Assembly (NCBI GenBank): GCA_016794565.1
Contig: JAEUHQ010000078.1
Location: forward strand, 1 to 64,000
Direction of reading: 5' to 3'
Origin: Planctomycetota bacterium
Lineage (GTDB): Bacteria; Planctomycetota; UBA1135; UBA2386
Length of the DNA: 64,000 nt
Shown: positions 60,297-64,000 of the stretch, piece after piece
Layout of the letters: each line of letters begins with the position of its first letter
Position numbering within the stretch: position 1 is the stretch's first letter
Program-made: the position numbers and the translations under genes
The notes under the pieces: model-generated
Told to the model about the DNA's origin: nothing
The model's input: only the letters and a program-made list of their open reading frames with translations
Databases searched by the model: none

Positions 60297-61165
60297 CCGC
60301 CTCCGTGCCCGTCACCGTCGTCGTCCCCGCGTTCAACGCGGCGCCGTACCTCGCCGTGACGCTGCAGTCGCTGCGGGAGCAGACGGCGGTCCCGGAGCGC
60401 ATCCTCCTCGTCGACGACGGTTCCACCGACGACACCGTCGCCGTTGCCGAGAGCCACGGCATCACGTGCATCCGGCAGTCGAACAGCGGCCCTGGCGCGG
60501 CGCGCAACCGCGGCCTCGCCGCCGCCGAGACGCCGTTCGTCGCGTTCCTCGATGCCGACGACTGGTACGCGCCCGACAAACTCGAGCGTTCGGTCACGCA
60601 GCTCCTGAATCTCGGTGCTGCGTGCGTCGCGACCGACGCATGGGTCGTTCGCGGCGACCGGATCGACGGCCGCAAGAACGACCGCCGCGCCGTGCCGGTC
60701 GTCCTGACGCTCGAGATGCTGCTCCGCGGCAATCCGGTCGTCTGCAGCACGGTCGTCGCGCGCACCGAGGCCGTGCGCCAGGCGGGCGGTTTCGACGAGA
60801 GCCCGGATCTCGTCGCGACGGAGGACTACGACCTCTGGCTGCGCATGGCCAACCGCGAGCCGCTCTCGTACCTGCCCGAGCCGCTGACGTTCTATCGCGC
60901 GCACACGGGCAGTCTGTCGGGCAACGCGCGCTTCCTGCGCGGCGTCGATCGCATCCTCGGTCGTGTGGGTCTGAACCACCCGGGCGAAGCGCACTTCGAG
61001 AACCTGATCCGACAGCGCCGCGCCGATGTGCGACTGGACCTCGCGTGGGACCTGATGCAGGAGCGCCGCGGCGACGAGGCGCGGGCGATGATCGCCGAGG
61101 CGCGCGCGCTGCATCGTTCGTGGAAGAGCCTGCGCATGAAGCTGCGGGCGCTCCTGACGAGGTGA
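60293..61165 (+). CDS. Family 2 glycosyltransferase
   Basis: 290 residues from ATG 60293, overlapping the flippase stop by 4 bp. GT-A fold markers are VTVVVPAFNAAPYL, the nucleotide-binding VDDGSTDDT, NSGPGAARNRGL and metal-binding DADDW (about 85-90), and the later EDYDLWLRM as the family 'ED' motif. No membrane segment, so a soluble or peripheral enzyme. It would add one sugar in the assembly of the repeat unit moved by the adjacent flippase. The donor sugar cannot be told. The next gene starts one base before its stop ends (TGATG). Confidence 0.92.
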   Translation: MTASVPVTVVVPAFNAAPYLAVTLQSLREQTAVPERILLVDDGSTDDTVAVAESHGITCIRQSNSGPGAARNRGLAAAETPFVAFLDADDWYAPDKLERSVTQLLNLGAACVATDAWVVRGDRIDGRKNDRRAVPVVLTLEMLLRGNPVVCSTVVARTEAVRQAGGFDESPDLVATEDYDLWLRMANREPLSYLPEPLTFYRAHTGSLSGNARFLRGVDRILGRVGLNHPGEAHFENLIRQRRADVRLDLAWDLMQERRGDEARAMIAEARALHRSWKSLRMKLRALLTR

Positions 61166-61959
61166 TGTGCGTGGCCGGCCCGTTGCTCGGAGTCGTGCAC
61201 CTTCGTCCGCTGCCGGCGTCCGCCGGCCACGTGTCGATGGAGTCGGTGGTCGAGCACGCGCTGGCCGATGCGCGCGCTCTCGCCGCCGGCGGCTGCGACG
61301 GCGCCATCGTCGAGAACTTCGGCGACGCGCCGTTCCGCAAGGGCACCCGCGGCGATCCCGTCTCGCCGGACGTGCCGGCCGCGCTCGCGATCGTCGCCGA
61401 CCGGATCCGGCGCGAGGTCGGTCTCCCCGTGGGCATCAACTGTCTGCGCAACGACGGACTCGCCGCGCTCGGGGCCGCCGCTGCGTCGAACGCGCGATGG
61501 GTCCGCGTCAACGTGCTGTCGGGGGCCTACGTGACCGACCAGGGCGTCGTCGAAGGCGAGGCTGCCGCGATCGCAGCGTTCCGCCGCCAACTGCGCAGCG
61601 ACGTCCTGGTGCTCGCGGACTTCCTCGTGAAGCACGCGGTTCCGCTGGCCCCGGTCGACGTCGTGTCCGCTGCGAAGGACCTGGCCGAACGATCCGGCGC
61701 GCACGGGCTCGTGCTGTCGGGGCGCCGGACCGGGGAAGCGGCGGCTGTCGAACTCTTCGACACCGTGCGCGCCGCGGTGGGCACGTTCCCCGTTTGGATC
61801 GGTGCGGGGCTCACACCCGACAATGCCTCGATGCTGTGGCCCCGTTGTGACGGGGCGATCGTCGGCACGGCGCTGAAAGCAGGCGGCGACGTGCACGCGC
61901 CGGTCGACGTCGAGCGCGTCCGGGCGCTGCGGCGCGCGTGTCCGGCGTCGACTCGGTAA
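61165..61959 (+). CDS. BtpA/SgcQ-family TIM-barrel protein
   Basis: 264 residues from ATG 61165, coupled to the GT2 stop (TGATG). The sequence matches the BtpA family: GVVHLRPLPAS, ALAAGGCDGAIVENFGDAPF, GLPVGINCLRND and VWIGAGLTPDNASMLWP. In cyanobacteria BtpA helps photosystem I accumulate; elsewhere, including SgcQ, the role is unknown and a phosphosugar or nucleoside substrate is suspected for the barrel. It lies inside the polysaccharide locus between two glycosyltransferases, an odd place for it. No photosynthesis genes are present, so a metabolic function is more likely here. Confidence 0.85.
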   Translation: MCVAGPLLGVVHLRPLPASAGHVSMESVVEHALADARALAAGGCDGAIVENFGDAPFRKGTRGDPVSPDVPAALAIVADRIRREVGLPVGINCLRNDGLAALGAAAASNARWVRVNVLSGAYVTDQGVVEGEAAAIAAFRRQLRSDVLVLADFLVKHAVPLAPVDVVSAAKDLAERSGAHGLVLSGRRTGEAAAVELFDTVRAAVGTFPVWIGAGLTPDNASMLWPRCDGAIVGTALKAGGDVHAPVDVERVRALRRACPASTR

Positions 61960-61974
61960 GGCGAACGCCGTTCG

Positions 61975-63006
61975 TTGGCCGAAAAGCCACGGGTGAACGT
62001 CCTGCTCCTCGTGCCGTCGCCGACGCACCTGCACCTCGGCGGCATCGCCACGGTCCGGCGCTACCGCGAGGGCCTGCAGAAGTGCGGGCACCTCTGCGAA
62101 GTGTTCGGCGACACGCACGAAGGGGGACTGAAGCAGTCGCTCGAGGGCACGATCGCGCGCTTCAAGCCGGACATCGTGCATGCACACGACGCGCTGCGAA
62201 CGGGCGTGCAGTTGCTCGGACTGCGGACGCCGTGGATCGTGTCGCTGAGCGGCGAGGACGTGCACCACGACATGCTCGACGACGATCGCGGTGCGCTCGT
62301 CTGCGAGGTTCTGCGGCGCGCGAGGCGGGTGCTCGTGCCGAACGAAGCCGCAGCGCAGCGGGTCGAGCAGACGGTGCCGGACGCCGTCGGGCGCGTCGAT
62401 GTCGTGCCGCGTGCCGCTGTCCGCCTGCCGACGACCGGAACCGACCTGCGCCGTTCGCTCGGCATCCCGCGGCAGCGCTTCCTCGTGTTCCTGCCCGGCG
62501 GTCTGCGCCCCATCAAGGGTCAGCACAGAGCGCTCGGGCTGGTGCGCGTTCTGCGCGGTGCGGGCGCCGACATCGAGATGATCCTCGCCGGCCCCGATCA
62601 GGACCCGCAGTACGCGGAGTCGTTGCGTGCGGAGTGCGAACGACAGCCCGGCGTGCGGGTCCTGCCGACGCTGGCGCACGATCGCATGGGAGCGGCGTAC
62701 GTCGACGCCGACGTCGTGTTGAACACTTCGTTCAGCGAAGGCGCTGCCCCGACGCTGCTCGAAGCCGGCATTCTCGGCCGACCGGTGGTCGCCTCCGACG
62801 TGCCCGGCAACCGCGACCTGATCCGCCACCGCGAGACGGGCCTCCTGTTCGCGTCCGAGGACGACATGGCGAAGCAGGTGATGGCGCTCTATCGCAACCG
62901 CTCCGCGGCGGGCGCGCTCGGCGTGCGGATCCGCGAGGACTTCCAGCGTCGCTTCGACGGACCGCGCGAGATCGCGGCGCTGCTGTCGGCCTACGCCGCG
63001 GCGTGA
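61975..63006 (+). CDS. Family 4 glycosyltransferase
   Basis: 343 residues from TTG 61975; no better start is available. GT-B fold: the N-terminal half has LGGIATVRRYREGLQKCGH and IVHAHDALRTGVQLL; the C-terminal half has VFLPGGLRPIKGQHRAL, EMILAGPDQDPQ, then VVLNTSFSEGAAPTLLEAGILG, the E-x7-E nucleotide-sugar motif region, and PVVASDVPGNRDLI. It is a retaining transferase expected to add a sugar to the exopolysaccharide repeat. It is the last gene of the rightward set and ends in a strong hairpin shared with the convergent DUF2779 gene. Confidence 0.9.
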   Translation: MAEKPRVNVLLLVPSPTHLHLGGIATVRRYREGLQKCGHLCEVFGDTHEGGLKQSLEGTIARFKPDIVHAHDALRTGVQLLGLRTPWIVSLSGEDVHHDMLDDDRGALVCEVLRRARRVLVPNEAAAQRVEQTVPDAVGRVDVVPRAAVRLPTTGTDLRRSLGIPRQRFLVFLPGGLRPIKGQHRALGLVRVLRGAGADIEMILAGPDQDPQYAESLRAECERQPGVRVLPTLAHDRMGAAYVDADVVLNTSFSEGAAPTLLEAGILGRPVVASDVPGNRDLIRHRETGLLFASEDDMAKQVMALYRNRSAAGALGVRIREDFQRRFDGPREIAALLSAYAAA

Positions 63007-63025
63007 GCCGGCGAAACCGCCGGCT
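63006..63025. terminator. Bidirectional hairpin between convergent genes
   Basis: AGCCGGCG (63006-63013) and CGCCGGCT (63018-63025) form a perfect 8-bp stem around an AAAC loop, filling the 21-bp gap between the stop of the glycosyltransferase and the stop of the minus-strand DUF2779 gene. It could end both transcripts; there is no T-run. Confidence 0.6.
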
Positions 63026-63027
63026 GT

Positions 63028-64000
63028 TCAGGCCAGCGGCTTCGGCAGCGGTCGCGGCTTGCCCTTGCTGGCCGCGCTCGGCTTCGGTGCGGGCGGTGCA
63101 GCCTTCGGGGTCTCGCCCTCGCCGAACTTGCGGAACAACTGCAGCAGTCGGTCGGCGATCCATTGCACGGTCGCCTTCACGTCCGCCGCGACCTTGTCCT
63201 TGGTCGTGCTGCGTACCCGCGGCGCCGTCGCCTTCGCCAGCGCGTCGCGCAGCGTGTCCTCGCCCCACACGGCGAGGTCGTTGCCGCTGGAGTCCTCCAG
63301 CAGGGCCGCCACGCTCGATCGCAGATCCAGGTGGTTGCGCAGCGCCGGGTGGAACACGCCCGCCTCGAACAGCTGCATCATGTCGAACGTCTGCCGCTGC
63401 GTGATCGACCGCACCGCGGCCTTCGCGGTCGGCAGGTCCTCGAGCAGGGCGTGCAGTTCGTCGAGCGCCTCGTCGTTCCAGCAGACGATCGTGCCGCCGC
63501 AGTCGAGATGCTTGCCGAGTGTCGCGGCGAACTCCGGCCGCGGGTCGGTGCGGTCGACGTGAACGAACGATGCGGCCTCGAGGCGCCCGTCTGCGTGGAT
63601 CGTGTTGGCGGCCCACGCGAACGGCATCTGGCGCCACGGCCGCTGGCCGTCGAAGCGGGGCAGTGCTTCGGTCACCGTCGCCAGCGCGAGGAAGTGCAGC
63701 GGCTTCTTCGCCTGGCCCAGTTCGTCGCGGACGAAGGTCTCCACGATCGGCGTTCCCTGGCGGACGCACGCGAGCAGGCGCCGCTGGCGGAACGTGAGGT
63801 TCGGGCGTTCCGGGTCGAGACCGTTCAGGTCCTCGATGCCTTCCTTGTGCAGTTCGAGCTCGAGCGCGCGCGTCAGCTCCGGCAGTTCGAACAGTGGCAG
63901 CGCCGGCGCCTTCTTGCGGCACGTCGCGATGTGCGGGCACGGGAAGGGCAGTGTGCAGAACGTGCCCATCGGCAGCTCGAGCACCGACTCGTCGTCGAGC
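63028..64000 (-). CDS. DUF2779 nuclease-like protein, N-terminus beyond the window
   Basis: The frame is open to the right edge; at least 323 residues are seen and the N-terminus is missing. The first visible part, MGTFCTLPFPCPHIATCRKK, holds clustered cysteines like the iron-sulfur-binding end of Cas4-type PD-(D/E)XK nucleases that sit before DUF2779. The DUF2779 domain follows: a strand near LHFLALATVTEALPRFDGQRPW then MPFAWAANTIHADG, SFVHVDRTDPRPEFAATL, GGTIVCWNDEALDELHALL and the QTFDMMQLFEAGVFHP region, in the pattern of an RNase H-like fold. A lysine- and proline-rich tail ends it. DNA repair, defence or mobile-element roles are all possible. The nuclease part must be checked beyond the edge. 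Confidence 0.75.
   Translation of the reverse strand, partial: LDDESVLELPMGTFCTLPFPCPHIATCRKKAPALPLFELPELTRALELELHKEGIEDLNGLDPERPNLTFRQRRLLACVRQGTPIVETFVRDELGQAKKPLHFLALATVTEALPRFDGQRPWRQMPFAWAANTIHADGRLEAASFVHVDRTDPRPEFAATLGKHLDCGGTIVCWNDEALDELHALLEDLPTAKAAVRSITQRQTFDMMQLFEAGVFHPALRNHLDLRSSVAALLEDSSGNDLAVWGEDTLRDALAKATAPRVRSTTKDKVAADVKATVQWIADRLLQLFRKFGEGETPKAAPPAPKPSAASKGKPRPLPKPLA

Noticed and set aside
1..64000. CRISPR arrays, prophage or IS elements
   Set aside because: No regularly spaced repeats, transposase, integrase or phage structural genes were seen on either strand.

Overview
The window is very GC-rich (third codon positions almost all G or C) and carries about 48 protein genes, one tRNA and few intergenic gaps. 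The gene content points to a Planctomycetota chromosome. It has a PVC-type c-type-heme protein with a membrane-bound-dehydrogenase domain and HEAT repeats (34824-38111), a DUF1592-type planctomycete cytochrome (48695-50977), a DUF1080 secreted hydrolase, ECF sigma factors beside giant Ser/Thr kinases, the futalosine-pathway gene mqnD, and many large exported proteins of unknown role. The high GC and a shared C-terminal module in the exported proteins suggest one of the GC-rich, poorly characterised planctomycete lineages; this is inference. Nothing looks like an integrated phage, an IS element or a CRISPR array.

Layout. 1-8.2 kb: housekeeping metabolism (sugar isomerase-like fragment, DHH phosphoesterase, ThiD, acyl-CoA synthetase, tRNA-Gly, two tandem serine hydrolases, PyrC). 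8.4-12.2 kb: one 1257-residue regulator joining a Ser/Thr kinase, TPR-like repeats, GAF and a sigma-54 activator. 12.2-19.3 kb: a frameshifted small gene, two exported proteins (one a subtilase lacking the usual catalytic Asp motif), MqnD and an alpha/beta hydrolase. 19.4-22.9 kb: a three-gene amidoligase cluster (C39-like peptidase, RimK-type ATP-grasp, GCS2-type ligase). 22.9-25.6 kb: a minus-strand operon with a probable pseudokinase of the lipopolysaccharide-kinase type and a methyltransferase. 25.6-30.4 kb: membrane and exported proteins. 30.4-34.8 kb: an ECF sigma factor and a kinase-caspase-DUF4384 fusion. 34.8-43.5 kb: PVC heme protein, rRNA-type methyltransferase, FprA-type reductase, a divergent Vms1/VLRF1-type release-factor homologue, DUF1080, a small sigma factor and an XRE regulator. 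43.6-48.6 kb: isocitrate-dehydrogenase family enzyme, exported protein, two-component pair and exported protein. 48.7-56.6 kb: DUF1592 cytochrome, lipoprotein, acylphosphatase, a GNAT-like protein and two exported proteins (seven FG-GAP repeats; beta-helix). 56.7-63.0 kb: a surface-polysaccharide locus (three glycosyltransferases, a flippase) with an HDOD protein and a BtpA-family protein inside it. 63.0-64.0 kb: a DUF2779 protein running off the right edge.

Genes are packed with frequent 4-bp ATGA/GTGA overlaps, so translational coupling looks common. Many first genes of transcripts have a TANNNT element 10-40 nt before the start codon and no clear Shine-Dalgarno, suggesting short or near-absent leaders. 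Themes are signalling through unusual multi-domain kinases, secretion of large lineage-specific proteins, and envelope or polysaccharide synthesis.
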